The notes beneath the pieces were generated by a model, which saw only the letters and a program-made list of their open reading frames with translations, was not told the origin of the DNA and did no database searches. A stretch of DNA of 35,506 nucleotides. It comes from Candidatus Hydrogenedentota bacterium. GTDB lineage: Bacteria > Hydrogenedentota > Hydrogenedentia > Hydrogenedentales > SLHB01. Positions 16,912-24,602 of this stretch are shown one piece after another. Where the stretch lies: the NCBI GenBank assembly GCA_019695095.1, contig JAIBAQ010000048.1, positions 1 through 35,506 on the forward strand. The letters are read 5' to 3'. The first letter of the stretch is position 1; each line of letters begins with the position of its first letter. The translations under genes and the position numbers were made by a program.

Positions 16912-18234
16912 ATGAACTCAAACACCAATACCGCCCCCCCGCTCCGATCTGACGCGAAAAACCTTTCTGCGACGGCACCTCTTGAGAGGACAACGATTCG
17001 CACACTCACAAAGCGTGGAGTCTTGTGGTTGGGACAGACCTGCAATCAACGTTGTTACTTCTGTTATTTCCTAACCCGTGTTGCCGATGCCCACCATCCC
17101 GAGCACCCGTTCATGTCGTTGGAGAAGGCCAAAGAAATCTGCAAACGGCTTCGCTATTTTTACGGTAATACCTCTATTGACATTCAGGGTGGCGAGCCAA
17201 CAATCTACCCCGACATTCTTGAACTCATCAGGTATTGCCGCGAAATTGGCTTGTATCCGACTCTGATTACCAACGGTCTGCAATTGGCCAAGCCCGGCAT
17301 TCTCGAACAATTTCGCGACGCGGGCATTCGTGATTTTCTCGTTAGCCTTCATGGCATCGGCGAACAGCATGATCTTGTCGTCGGTAAGAAGGGGGCCTAT
17401 GAGAAAATCACGACTGCTATTCAACGCATGCGCGAATTGGGAATTCCGTTCCGGCTGAACTGCACGATGTCCAAGCCCGTCGTACCGCTCTTACCGGAGA
17501 TCGCGCGGCGGGCCGTCGAATACAGCGCGCGCGCGGTAAACTACATCGCGTTCAACCCGTTCGAGGATCAGGATTCCGGTATCCGAACACATGAAAACGT
17601 CGCTCGGTATTCGGAGATTAAGCCGTATCTCACTGAGGCCATGGACATTCTGGAAGCAGCTTCCATCGAGGTGAACGTACGCTACGTTCCGTTGTGCGTG
17701 GGCGAGGCACGCCATCGAAAAGGCTTCTACAATTTCCAACAGCTTCCGTACGATCATCACGAGTGGGACTACGAAAGCTGGATGTGGACCGGACTACGCC
17801 CAGAGCGAATGCGGGACGGGAATCTCGTGCCGGTATACAGGATGGGTCCGTTGGCGGATCGCGTGTTCCGCGGTCATGTGGAGTTGATTCGAGACAATTA
17901 TTACCGCCGTCCGTGGCGCGGTCGATTCCGGTTTGGCGCGCAACACGTTGTCGGGCGATTGACGCAGGCTATTCGCGGAAAGGACATACTCTATCGTGAG
18001 GAAGCGCGAAAGCGGGCTTCACAGGATCTGCACTACAAGCACGATAACGGATGCAGCAAGTGCGCTGCACGTGAAATTTGCGATGGTTTTCACGGAGACT
18101 ATGCGCTGCTATTTGGTACCTCGGAGGCGACTCCCATTATCGAGGACAGGACCGCAACGAGCCCTCTTCACTACATTCAGCATCAGGAGAAAGTGGTAGA
18201 GCCGGAAGACCGGCAATGGGCGTTGAAAGGATAG
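16912..18234 (+). CDS. Radical SAM enzyme with C-terminal CxxC-x5-C auxiliary motif
   Basis: A 440-residue cytoplasmic iron-sulfur enzyme. TCNQRCYFCYFL gives the canonical CxxxCxxC motif (Cys44, Cys48, Cys51) that holds the [4Fe-4S] cluster cleaving S-adenosylmethionine. IDIQGGEPTIYP (Gly93-Gly94-Glu95) contacts the SAM amino group, and LYPTLITNGLQL and RDFLVSLHG match later barrel strands. The C-terminus ends with NGCSKCAAREICDGFHGDY (Cys381, Cys384, Cys390), a truncated SPASM-like set that may bind a second cluster or zinc. The same CxxC-x5-CDG spacing appears in the fusion protein at 9318-11699. The substrate is unknown. Its place among glycan genes suggests modification of a sugar or lipid carrier, but peptide modification is not excluded. 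Confidence 0.9.
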   Translation: MNSNTNTAPPLRSDAKNLSATAPLERTTIRTLTKRGVLWLGQTCNQRCYFCYFLTRVADAHHPEHPFMSLEKAKEICKRLRYFYGNTSIDIQGGEPTIYPDILELIRYCREIGLYPTLITNGLQLAKPGILEQFRDAGIRDFLVSLHGIGEQHDLVVGKKGAYEKITTAIQRMRELGIPFRLNCTMSKPVVPLLPEIARRAVEYSARAVNYIAFNPFEDQDSGIRTHENVARYSEIKPYLTEAMDILEAASIEVNVRYVPLCVGEARHRKGFYNFQQLPYDHHEWDYESWMWTGLRPERMRDGNLVPVYRMGPLADRVFRGHVELIRDNYYRRPWRGRFRFGAQHVVGRLTQAIRGKDILYREEARKRASQDLHYKHDNGCSKCAAREICDGFHGDYALLFGTSEATPIIEDRTATSPLHYIQHQEKVVEPEDRQWALKG

Positions 18235-18414
18235 GTCCACGAGTCACTCGTATCGGAGTTTGCTCTCGGCTTGCCGGCGAGTATCGTTCGGCCAATTCCG
18301 GAGGTAGTCTGCGGAAACGAGAATCATGAGTCGTTTCTAATTGATGAGTATTTAAGATCTGGTTGCGGGCGGTTCTCATGATGATCCCCGAGTGCTTCGT
18401 CTTGATACGGTTCG

Positions 18415-18443
18415 TTGCTCCCCCCTCGGCTCGTTGCTATAAT
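18415..18443 (+). promoter_or_regulatory. Sigma-70-type promoter with extended -10 before the methyltransferase
   Basis: TTGCTC (18415-18420), a 17-base spacer and TGCTATAAT, with the -10 at 18438-18443. The upstream gap from 18235 holds no open frame that looks coding. Confidence 0.65.
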
Positions 18444-18502
18444 CGCGCCAATTTAAAAGCATGATTTGCAGTGGCCAATGCTGGCCACAGAAGGGTTTCA
18501 GC

Positions 18503-19345
18503 GTGGCGAGTTCTTTCCTGGCTAAATGGCGCAGGCGGTTGGGTCTCTATCGTGACATTGGGTTTCTCTACCGAACCGGGTTCTTCACAAATTCCGTTAC
18601 TGCGTGCCCAATCTGCGCAAGCTCCGACGTCATTTTCGAAGCCAAGAACGATGTAAGCGAGCTCGATCGCTGCAAGAAGTGCAATCACGTGTACACCCGC
18701 AAGCAGCCTCGCGATTACATACTCCGCATTATGTATGGCGACTTCGGCTACTGGGTGAAAGACAAGGCGCATCAGGGCATTCACTCCGTGGAATATGGCC
18801 CCCAATGGGAAGGATTCATCAAAGCACGTGTCGGCATAATGGAGCGGTGCGGTATGCTGGACGGAAAGGAAGCGAAACGCTTCTTCGAAATTGGCTGCTC
18901 GGAAGGAATCCTGCTTAAAGCGCTGGTTGATCGCGGTCACCAGGCATCCGGTTGCGAAATGAACGTGGCAATTGCCGAGGCCGGACGTCGCTCGCTGGGA
19001 GTCGATATCTCTTCCGAGAAATTCGAGAATCTCCGTCTGGATGACTCGTGTTTTGACGGAATTGTCTCTTTCCACACGGTGGAGCACGTCAATTCTCCGC
19101 ATTCCGTCTTAAAGAAGTCAGCCAAACTCCTGAAGCCTTCAGGTGCCATTCTGATTGAGGTGCCTATCGGCGAAGAAGAGTATGCCAATACTGACCACCT
19201 TCATTTCTTTTCTCGCGAATCGCTTCGCGCGCTTCTTGACACTTATTTCGAGGAATCCGAAATCATTGACAACTGCTACACCAACTGCAATAACGTGCTT
19301 ATTGGTTCTGTCTACGGATTTGGGCGCCGCCCTCGCCGGGGGTGA
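18503..19345 (+). CDS. Class I SAM-dependent methyltransferase with N-terminal zinc ribbon
   Basis: A 280-residue enzyme from GTG 18503, chosen because AAGGG ends 7 bases upstream; an in-frame ATG at 18461 would add 14 residues but has no ribosome-binding site. Cys35/Cys38 (ACPICAS) and Cys57/Cys60 (RCKKCNHVY) form a probable zinc ribbon like those of sugar and surface-polysaccharide methyltransferases. The Rossmann domain follows: motif I RFFEIGCSEGILLKAL (about 126-141), the acidic turn GCEMN, FDGIVSFHTVEHVNSP (motif IV region) and KPSGAILIEVPIG. It ends FSRESLRALLDTYFEE, as in Methyltransf_23-type proteins. O- or C-methylation of a sugar in the local glycan is likely. The convergent gap after it (19346-19567) shows no feature I can support. 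Confidence 0.85.
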   Translation: MASSFLAKWRRRLGLYRDIGFLYRTGFFTNSVTACPICASSDVIFEAKNDVSELDRCKKCNHVYTRKQPRDYILRIMYGDFGYWVKDKAHQGIHSVEYGPQWEGFIKARVGIMERCGMLDGKEAKRFFEIGCSEGILLKALVDRGHQASGCEMNVAIAEAGRRSLGVDISSEKFENLRLDDSCFDGIVSFHTVEHVNSPHSVLKKSAKLLKPSGAILIEVPIGEEEYANTDHLHFFSRESLRALLDTYFEESEIIDNCYTNCNNVLIGSVYGFGRRPRRG

Positions 19346-19567
19346 GCTTTGGCCGCAGGAACGGCCTCATTCGACTTCGCGAATGAGGGCAATGCGAGTG
19401 TGAAAACGGTGACTGCGAACACGGCCATCACTCGCACTTCATGTATGCGATTCAATACATATCTCCTGCGTGCAAAGTCCGAAATGGACTCCACCGGACT
19501 AACGAGGGCTGAATTGATCTTGGACCTGCATCCGAGGCAACGGCCGTGAGTACCCTAAGTAACCCCT

Positions 19568-20617
19568 CTACTGGCCGACAAGCGCCTTGAAGTCTTCGTT
19601 TCCTCGTAGATTGCTAAAGGAAGCGTCTTCTCTCGCATCGGCTTTCTTGCCGGGCGCCAGCTTAATGGCGCTCTTCAAGTATTCGATGCACTTGGCAACA
19701 TCCTTGGTTTCCGCATACCAACAGGCAAGGTTGTACGCAGAGGCCGCAAGCAACGAATCCGCCTCCAGTTCGTTCGCTAATTCGTATCCAAGTTCGAAGT
19801 AGCGTTTAGAGGCACCGTAGTCGCCCGACATGCCGCAACACATGCCCAGGCCGTCGTAACACTTCCAGAGCGTCATTGGGTTTGCGATAGGTTGCGTCCG
19901 ATGATTCTTCAGCGCTTGAAGGTAAGCCTTCATTGCATCATCGCGCTGTTCCGAGGCGAAATAATGTTCCGCAAGCATGACGGAACCCCACGAATTCAGC
20001 GGGTATTTCTCGACAAAGGCCTTAAGCGGCGCATCCACGTCGCCGGAGTTCCGGGCGGCGTTCAACTTCTGGACTAGCGACAACATGTCTGCCGGTTCTG
20101 TCGAATCGACAACCTGGAACGTTGCGAGAAGAAGCGCAATTTGTTCTTTGGAGTGTTTTGTGAGATCCGCGGAGAGGTGAATGTCGAACGATAGGTCGTT
20201 CTTTGCCGCGTAACCATTGATTTTCGTCATTGTACTCGGTCCAGACTTCCGATCTAACAAAACACACATTTCACCAGTGCTCGAAGTCTTCACCTTGGTT
20301 TCCTCGACGTCTGCGCCCGCCGGGACCCCGTATTTGGCTCGGACTTCCGACGGAGTTATGCCAAGTTTCTCCTCCTCCGAGATGATCGTAATAATAATGT
20401 CTCCTTCGGCGTCACCAGCGAGAATGGTCGCGCCTTGGAGTATCGGATGAGGCTTGAAGTCCTTGAGGTCGATACTGACTTCGTACGGCTTCTCGGGAAC
20501 AAACACCCTGATACGCTCACCCTGCGCAAGAGGAGAGGCGACAACGACTGCCGCAAGCAGCAATGCAATTTGGGCCAATTTGCCGTTTGATTCCTTCTCG
20601 CGCGATCCGTTACGCAT
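19568..20617 (-). CDS. Exported tetratricopeptide-repeat protein of unknown function
   Basis: A 349-residue protein from ATG 20617 with a positively charged N-terminus and a hydrophobic stretch, LAQIALLLAAVVVASPLAQG, that reads as a Sec signal. Residues 30-180 or so form a beta-rich domain I do not recognise (RIRVFVPEKPYEVSIDLKDF). Residues about 185-340 contain TPR-like helical repeats: WGSVMLAEHYFASEQRDDAMKAYLQALKNH, LGMCCGMSGDYGASKRYFELGYEL and AYNLACWYAETKDVAKCIEYLKSAIKLAPG. The C-terminal DASFSNLRGNEDFKALVG is the common ending of TPR proteins in this type of genome. A run of ten G (transcript sense) sits 4 bases upstream of the ATG. A start at 20647 in the same frame would translate that run as glycines. 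Confidence 0.75.
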   Translation of the reverse strand: MRNGSREKESNGKLAQIALLLAAVVVASPLAQGERIRVFVPEKPYEVSIDLKDFKPHPILQGATILAGDAEGDIIITIISEEEKLGITPSEVRAKYGVPAGADVEETKVKTSSTGEMCVLLDRKSGPSTMTKINGYAAKNDLSFDIHLSADLTKHSKEQIALLLATFQVVDSTEPADMLSLVQKLNAARNSGDVDAPLKAFVEKYPLNSWGSVMLAEHYFASEQRDDAMKAYLQALKNHRTQPIANPMTLWKCYDGLGMCCGMSGDYGASKRYFELGYELANELEADSLLAASAYNLACWYAETKDVAKCIEYLKSAIKLAPGKKADAREDASFSNLRGNEDFKALVGQ

Positions 20618-20621
20618 TCCA

Positions 20622-20631
20622 CCCCCCCCCC
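20622..20631 (-). repeat. Ten-base C (G on the coding strand) homopolymer in the ribosome-binding region
   Basis: Ten consecutive C on the plus strand lie just before the ATG at 20617. Tracts of this length are prone to slipped-strand changes and could alter translation initiation. Confidence 0.7.
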
Positions 20632-20727
20632 TTTCATGACGCCGCATGACTTCGAAAAGCTACACCCCCACTCGATACAATCAGTCTAACTTTGCCTCCA
20701 GTATTATTACAATGAAGCTCGTCACAC

Positions 20728-20913
20728 TCACGGTGTCCACGCGATCTCCTCTCCTTTGCGCAGGCTGTAGGGCTTGCCGGCCGCGACTTCATTCTGCAAC
20801 AACTCCGGATACGGCAGATTGCGAAGGCTCGTCCACGTATCGGATTGACTGAAAAGAGACACGCCGTCGGCTCCGGCGTGACATAAATCCGATACGTTAG
20901 TTGCGCCTGCCCC
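20728..20913 (-). pseudogene. 5'-truncated gene remnant, C-terminal 61 codons
   Basis: A clean minus-strand frame ends at TGA 20730-20728 and begins directly after a TAG. Its protein-like content is SDLCHAGADGVSLFSQSDTW, TSLRNLPYPELLQNEVAAGK and PYSLRKGEEIAWTP. The AGADGVSLF phrase is typical of the last barrel strand of GHL10/GH10-like or amylase-like TIM barrels (usually AGADGI-x-LFN). No start codon with a ribosome-binding site precedes it, and the CoA-binding gene ends 22 bases upstream, so most of the gene is missing. The frame is far more protein-like than its alternatives, but the family assignment is tentative. Confidence 0.5.
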
Positions 20914-20935
20914 CTACTTCGCGGAAGACTGCCGC

Positions 20936-21316
20936 TTACTCGTCCGGATACATCTCGGGGCGCAGGCCGATGTTGACGATGCTGCACGCGTTGACGACGT
21001 TGATGCCTTTCGCACGGGCGAGGTCCATTACTTCGGCGTCTTCGGAACCGGGATTGAAGAAGAGTTCGCCGGGATGTTTCGCGGCGATGGCGTCGAGCAG
21101 ACCTTTGCCGACCGTAGGCGGTACGTACATCGATACGCGGTCGATGGGTTCGGGCACGTCGTCAATGCGCGCGAAGCACTTCAATCCTTCCACCTCGTCT
21201 GCCTTCGCGTTGACGGGATACACCGTCCACCCGCCGTCGCGAAACGCGCGCACAGCCTTGTTCCCATATTTCTTGCGGTCGGTCGATGCGCCGATGATGG
21301 CTATGGATTTGGGCAT
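20936..21316 (-). CDS. CoA-binding protein (YccU-like, CoA_binding_2)
   Basis: A small Rossmann-fold protein of 126 residues, the usual size of the YccU/YneT family. The N-terminus KSIAIIGASTDRKKYGNKAVRAF carries the nucleotide-binding GAS turn. GWTVYPVN, IDRVSMYVPP, LFFNPGSEDAEV and VVNACSIVNIG match the conserved blocks of CoA-binding domains related to succinyl-CoA synthetase alpha. It lacks catalytic domains, so its role is binding only and remains poorly defined. ATG 21316 has AAGGAG 9 bases upstream. A G9 run and a 7-base tandem repeat lie just upstream (21364-21400). Confidence 0.92.
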   Translation of the reverse strand: MPKSIAIIGASTDRKKYGNKAVRAFRDGGWTVYPVNAKADEVEGLKCFARIDDVPEPIDRVSMYVPPTVGKGLLDAIAAKHPGELFFNPGSEDAEVMDLARAKGINVVNACSIVNIGLRPEMYPDE

Positions 21317-21363
21317 GGGCGAGTACTCCTTATTGACGTTTCGTGGTATCCGAGTTACGGCAC

Positions 21364-21400
21364 GGGGGGGGGTTGGATTTTAGATTTTGGATTTTGGATT
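21364..21400 (+). repeat. G9 run followed by four tandem TTGGATT units
   Basis: Nine G (21364-21372) are followed by TTGGATT, TTAGATT, TTGGATT and TTGGATT (21373-21400), a 7-base period with one mismatch. It lies between the CoA-binding and metallophosphoesterase genes. This kind of T-rich heptamer array is often dispersed in environmental bacterial genomes. Confidence 0.75.
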
Positions 21401-21458
21401 GAATACGAAAGAGCATATACCTCACTTAGGAATGCAACTCTTGCCATCAAGCTTGTTA

Positions 21459-23234
21459 TCACTTTTCTATAGCGAAATCGTCCTGCACGGAACCGTCATT
21501 TCGAAATGCGCGGAGACGCAACCGCTTCGCGTCGACGTCGATGACGTTACAGAACGCGCCGCCGCCCACATACGCCTCGCACCAATCGGGCTTCGCATGC
21601 GCGGGTCCGCTGGGGATCGATACCGAGGTCACGTAGACCGTACCTTCCGCGGGTGACGCCACGCGCTTGCCCGCGCGCATGGGATAGCTGCGCATGTGTT
21701 CGTGCACGTGCCCAGACAGCACAAGATCGACGTGGAACTCGTCGAACAGGCTGCCCCACGCCTTCTCCAACAACGGATACGTCTCGTCATTCGAGTAGAG
21801 CGGGAAATGAAAGATGGCGATCTTCCACACGGCGTCGCTCTTCGACAAGACGTCGCGCAGCCATTCCGCCTGCGGCTTCGTCTCGCTCATCACGTCGAGG
21901 ACAAAGAACTGCGCGTTGCCGTAGCGGAAGGTGTATGCGGCTTCGGGCTTGATCCCCTTGGGTCCGTTTTCGGGCAATCCGAAAATGTCGAGATACATGC
22001 CCGCGCCGAGGCCGAGCTGCGCGTCGTGGTTTCCGATGGCGGGCATCACGGGCCGCGTGCGAAACACCGGCTCGCCATATACAAGCGTTTGATCCCAGTC
22101 TTCGCGTTCGAGTCCCGTGCCGACCAGGTCGCCGGAGATTACGCAGAAGTCCACGTCGGGATTCCGGTCGAGCGTGTTTTTCATGAGCACGCCCCAATCC
22201 TCGTGGCTGTGCGTGTCGCTGCAATGCATGAAGGTGAACGGCTTCGGGTCTTGCGGGGCCGTTGTAAACTCGGCGGGCTTGCTCCACGTATTGTGCGTTG
22301 GGCTCCCCACGATGTACTCGTAAGTCGTATCCGGCGCGAGGCCGCGCACGACCGCCGTGAACCAATGGCACACGCGATCGTTGGCCAGCATGCGGTCGTC
22401 CATCGTAAGGCTGGCCGCTTTGGTCTCCGTGTAATCCGCGTTCGAGCCCTTTACGCGGACCTTTGCCACGCCGTCGGTCACGGCGGTATTGGTGCGCCAT
22501 TGGATGTTCTGCGTGGTGCGCGGATCGTCGCTCCACGTGAGATAGACCGGCGCCGGCGTGTCAGACGACGGAAACGGCGTCTTGCGGAACGCGCCGACTA
22601 TCGCCGCTTCGCGTCCGCGCCCGCGAATCGTCGGCAATAATTGCTGCCCAACCAACGACTCCGGGACTTCCGTCAAGACCAGTTCCGTCCAATCGCGATA
22701 GGTCATCGCGCCGGTCTTCATTTCGAGCACATTCTGATTGGCCGGGAAGAAGTTCGAGAGGGTGACCTTCACGCCCGATTCCTGCGGACCTACGCACACA
22801 AAGTAATGCGGACGGAAGTTGTCGAACCCGTTGATGCCAAGCTCGACACGGCCCGCCGGGAAGGGCTTCTGCCAGACTTCATAGGTCCAGCCTTCCATGT
22901 TCTTCACGATCATGTCCGTCTTCTTGAAGCCGGACTCCTGCAACCAGAACGGCAGGACCTTCTGCTCGACGTTGTGCATCACCGACACCACGACGGGCAC
23001 GTCCACATCGAAATACCAGTGCTTTGTCGCGAGGACCTGCTTTTCGGCGGGCGTGACAAAGGCTTCGGCCTGCGCCTCGTCGAGCGCATACAACTGATCC
23101 AGGTTCTTCTCCGAATACAGCCGCGTCACGACGGCGTCCATCACGGAGTCGATGGTGTTTTGCGCGTGTGCGGATATGGCCGCCGAGACAAGGCCAAAGA
23201 GCACGAAGAGAGACTTGAGTTTTCGAATAGTCAT
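21459..23234 (-). CDS. Exported purple-acid-phosphatase-like metallophosphoesterase
   Basis: A 591-residue secreted phosphoesterase. ATG 23234 has GGAGG 9 bases upstream and yields the signal LKSLFVLFGLVSAAISAHA, cleaved before Gln25; the open frame extends further but without signal character. Residues about 30-220 are a domain I do not recognise. Residues about 225-320 match the fibronectin-like N-domain of purple acid phosphatases (PVYLTWSDDPRTTQNIQWRTN, TYEYIVGS). The catalytic domain shows Asp340 and His342 (HCSDTHSH), Asp369 (SGDLVG), Asn402-His403-Asp404 (GNHD), His476 (FHFPLY) and Gly508-His-Val-His511, a complete two-metal set. Substrate is probably a phosphate mono- or diester outside the cytoplasm. 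A second, unrelated metallophosphoesterase lies at 33569-35344. Confidence 0.9.
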   Translation of the reverse strand: MTIRKLKSLFVLFGLVSAAISAHAQNTIDSVMDAVVTRLYSEKNLDQLYALDEAQAEAFVTPAEKQVLATKHWYFDVDVPVVVSVMHNVEQKVLPFWLQESGFKKTDMIVKNMEGWTYEVWQKPFPAGRVELGINGFDNFRPHYFVCVGPQESGVKVTLSNFFPANQNVLEMKTGAMTYRDWTELVLTEVPESLVGQQLLPTIRGRGREAAIVGAFRKTPFPSSDTPAPVYLTWSDDPRTTQNIQWRTNTAVTDGVAKVRVKGSNADYTETKAASLTMDDRMLANDRVCHWFTAVVRGLAPDTTYEYIVGSPTHNTWSKPAEFTTAPQDPKPFTFMHCSDTHSHEDWGVLMKNTLDRNPDVDFCVISGDLVGTGLEREDWDQTLVYGEPVFRTRPVMPAIGNHDAQLGLGAGMYLDIFGLPENGPKGIKPEAAYTFRYGNAQFFVLDVMSETKPQAEWLRDVLSKSDAVWKIAIFHFPLYSNDETYPLLEKAWGSLFDEFHVDLVLSGHVHEHMRSYPMRAGKRVASPAEGTVYVTSVSIPSGPAHAKPDWCEAYVGGGAFCNVIDVDAKRLRLRAFRNDGSVQDDFAIEK

Positions 23235-23356
23235 CGGGAGAGGCCTCCAAGAATAGCAGACATGATTAACAAGATTTACAAGATGGAGTGATTGCACTCA
23301 CCCGGCTTGGCGCAGATCATCTTGAAAATCGTGCGAATCCTGTCGAGATCATGATT

Positions 23357-24205
23357 CTATTGCGCAGCTTTCGGTCCTGACTTTCCAGGAACGAAGATAT
23401 CCTTGGGCGTTAGGTTAAGCGTCTTTGCAGCTTCCAGACAATACTCGATCTGCCCCATCTTCGGATAACGGCCGTTCGATCCGAACGAGAACTTCACGCC
23501 CGCGGCTTTCGCCATTGTCAGGAACGGCATCTTCGGCAGTCTCAGTCCGCCGCAGATTTCGAGCGCCACGTCGTTCTTTACGGCAGCATCGATCACGCGC
23601 TTCATGCGCGCTTCCGTCCACAAGGCATCGTACTGCGGCATGAATGCGTCCGGCATCCACGTCGTGTTCGCGAAAATATCGATGGGGTCTTCCGTCATGC
23701 GCCGCTCGTGCCATTCCACGTAACGGTCCATGAACGATTCCGCATCTCCGAGCGCCGCGCCCGCTTCCCACAGCTTCATGCGCTGGCCGTCGGGACCCGG
23801 CATCGTCATGCCGTCGCCGAGCACATAATCGAGCCGTTTGTAAGCGGTCTTCGAAAAGCACTTCGGCCAATCCGTGTATTCGGCCTGCACGCCTTTCCAG
23901 ACGCCCTTGCCTTCCAGCATATCCGCATACGCTTCCAGTTCGGCGTCGTTGCTCAGCAGAGTGGGATACTTGTTCTCTTTCGTGCCCGCATGGTCCACGA
24001 TGCCAAATTTCACGCCGCGCTCCTTAGCGAGCGCCGCTACCGCATCGATGGTGCTGTTGTCGAGATGTACATGAAGGTCGACATGCGGAATGGATGCGTC
24101 CGCAGTCTCTGAAGTGGGTTCATTTGCCGTCGCTAACGCGGACGCGGCCAACAGTCCGCTCGAACGCGCGAGGAACTGACGTCGGGAGAGGTGTGAGTAT
24201 TTCAT
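23357..24205 (-). CDS. Tat-exported PHP-domain-like metal hydrolase
   Basis: A 282-residue protein with a twin-arginine signal, SHLSRRQFLARSSGLLAASALATA, so it is exported folded. The mature part begins HVDLHVHLD (Asp43, His45, His47), the first metal-binding motif of PHP and histidinol-phosphatase-like hydrolases. GIVDHAG supplies a further His and Asp, and DVALEICGGLRLP and VKFSFGSNGRYP correspond to late barrel strands, ending with a YCLEAAKTLNLTPKDIF helix. The reaction is not predictable; family members hydrolyse phosphoesters. The gene has no good ribosome-binding site and is followed after 122 bases by the metallophosphoesterase gene on the same strand, so an operon is possible. Confidence 0.8.
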   Translation of the reverse strand: MKYSHLSRRQFLARSSGLLAASALATANEPTSETADASIPHVDLHVHLDNSTIDAVAALAKERGVKFGIVDHAGTKENKYPTLLSNDAELEAYADMLEGKGVWKGVQAEYTDWPKCFSKTAYKRLDYVLGDGMTMPGPDGQRMKLWEAGAALGDAESFMDRYVEWHERRMTEDPIDIFANTTWMPDAFMPQYDALWTEARMKRVIDAAVKNDVALEICGGLRLPKMPFLTMAKAAGVKFSFGSNGRYPKMGQIEYCLEAAKTLNLTPKDIFVPGKSGPKAAQ

Positions 24206-24403
24206 GGGGAGACTCTAGCAGAGCGGAATGAGCGGGGCAAACACGAATAGAGGGTTCCAGAACACTCAATGGAAGTCATTCAGACATCGCTTTCCATGCA
24301 GTTGGAACAAGCTATTCATGAGCAACTTCTATGCCGCAAAGACAGGCTTTTGAGAGTTCTCGCGCAGATACTCCGAACCGCCAAATCCCCTGTCCAAATC
24401 CCC

Positions 24404-24432
24404 TTGACGAATTGGCGATCCTGGGGTACAGT
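24404..24432 (+). promoter_or_regulatory. Promoter of the structured RNA
   Basis: TTGACG (24404-24409), a 17-base spacer and TACAGT (24427-24432). This is the best -35 in the window. The predicted start is about 24439, two bases before the closing stem of the RNA. The 198 bases upstream to the PHP gene show nothing coding. Confidence 0.75.
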
Positions 24433-24438
24433 AGGGGT

Positions 24439-24602
24439 AGAGCGACTCGCAGAATGTGGCCTTGACGGTGCCGCTTCACCTCGCGCCCCATAAGGGGCGG
24501 AGAAGGCAGTAAGCCTATGTGGGGTGGAAAAGAACGCGGGCGTCACCGCACACTCTACGAGTCGCTGAGGGGCATTGAAGTATCGCCCCTCCTTTCTTTT
24601 TG
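24439..24602 (+). ncRNA. Structured non-coding RNA with own promoter and terminator (class unknown, 6S-like at most)
   Basis: A transcription unit of about 164 bases without a plausible open frame. Its ends pair perfectly: AGCGACTCG (24441-24449) with CGAGTCGCT (24558-24566). The stem continues with AGA/TCT (24451-24453 with 24554-24556), TGTG/CACA (24455-24458 with 24549-24552), GACG/CGTC (24464-24467 with 24541-24544), CCGC/GCGG (24471-24474 with 24536-24539) and CACC/GGTG (24477-24480 with 24523-24526). Two hairpins sit at the apex: GCCCC-ATAA-GGGGC (24485-24498) and AGGC-AGTAA-GCCT (24504-24516). The terminator hairpin follows one base after the closing stem. A long rod with internal loops and an independent promoter is 6S RNA-like, but I see no sequence signature of 6S, SRP, tmRNA or RNase P RNA. 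Confidence 0.65.
24567..24602 (+). terminator. Intrinsic terminator of the structured RNA
   Basis: GAGGGGC (24567-24573) and GCCCCTC (24585-24591) form a 7-bp stem with an 11-base loop, followed by CTTTCTTTTTG. It marks the 3' end of the RNA. Confidence 0.85.

Noticed and set aside
19312-19549. Two small opposed open frames in the convergent gap after the methyltransferase
   Set aside because: Neither has a ribosome-binding site or recognisable sequence; the minus one has a weak signal-like stretch but overlaps the methyltransferase 3' end.
21364-21400. CRISPR array or attachment site
   Set aside because: The units are 7 bases and contiguous without spacers, and no integrase or cas gene is present.
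21696-22640. Plus-strand open frame of 314 codons
   Set aside because: Shadow of the metallophosphoesterase gene, which shows a full set of metal ligands on the minus strand.
24269-24493. Small plus-strand open frame of 74 codons after the PHP gene
   Set aside because: It runs through the promoter and 5' half of the structured RNA, lacks a ribosome-binding site and resembles no protein.
24439-24602. Identification of the RNA as SRP, tmRNA or RNase P RNA
   Set aside because: It lacks the SRP GGUCAGG/GGAAGGAAGCAG domain and the tRNA-like ends of tmRNA, and is far too short for RNase P RNA.
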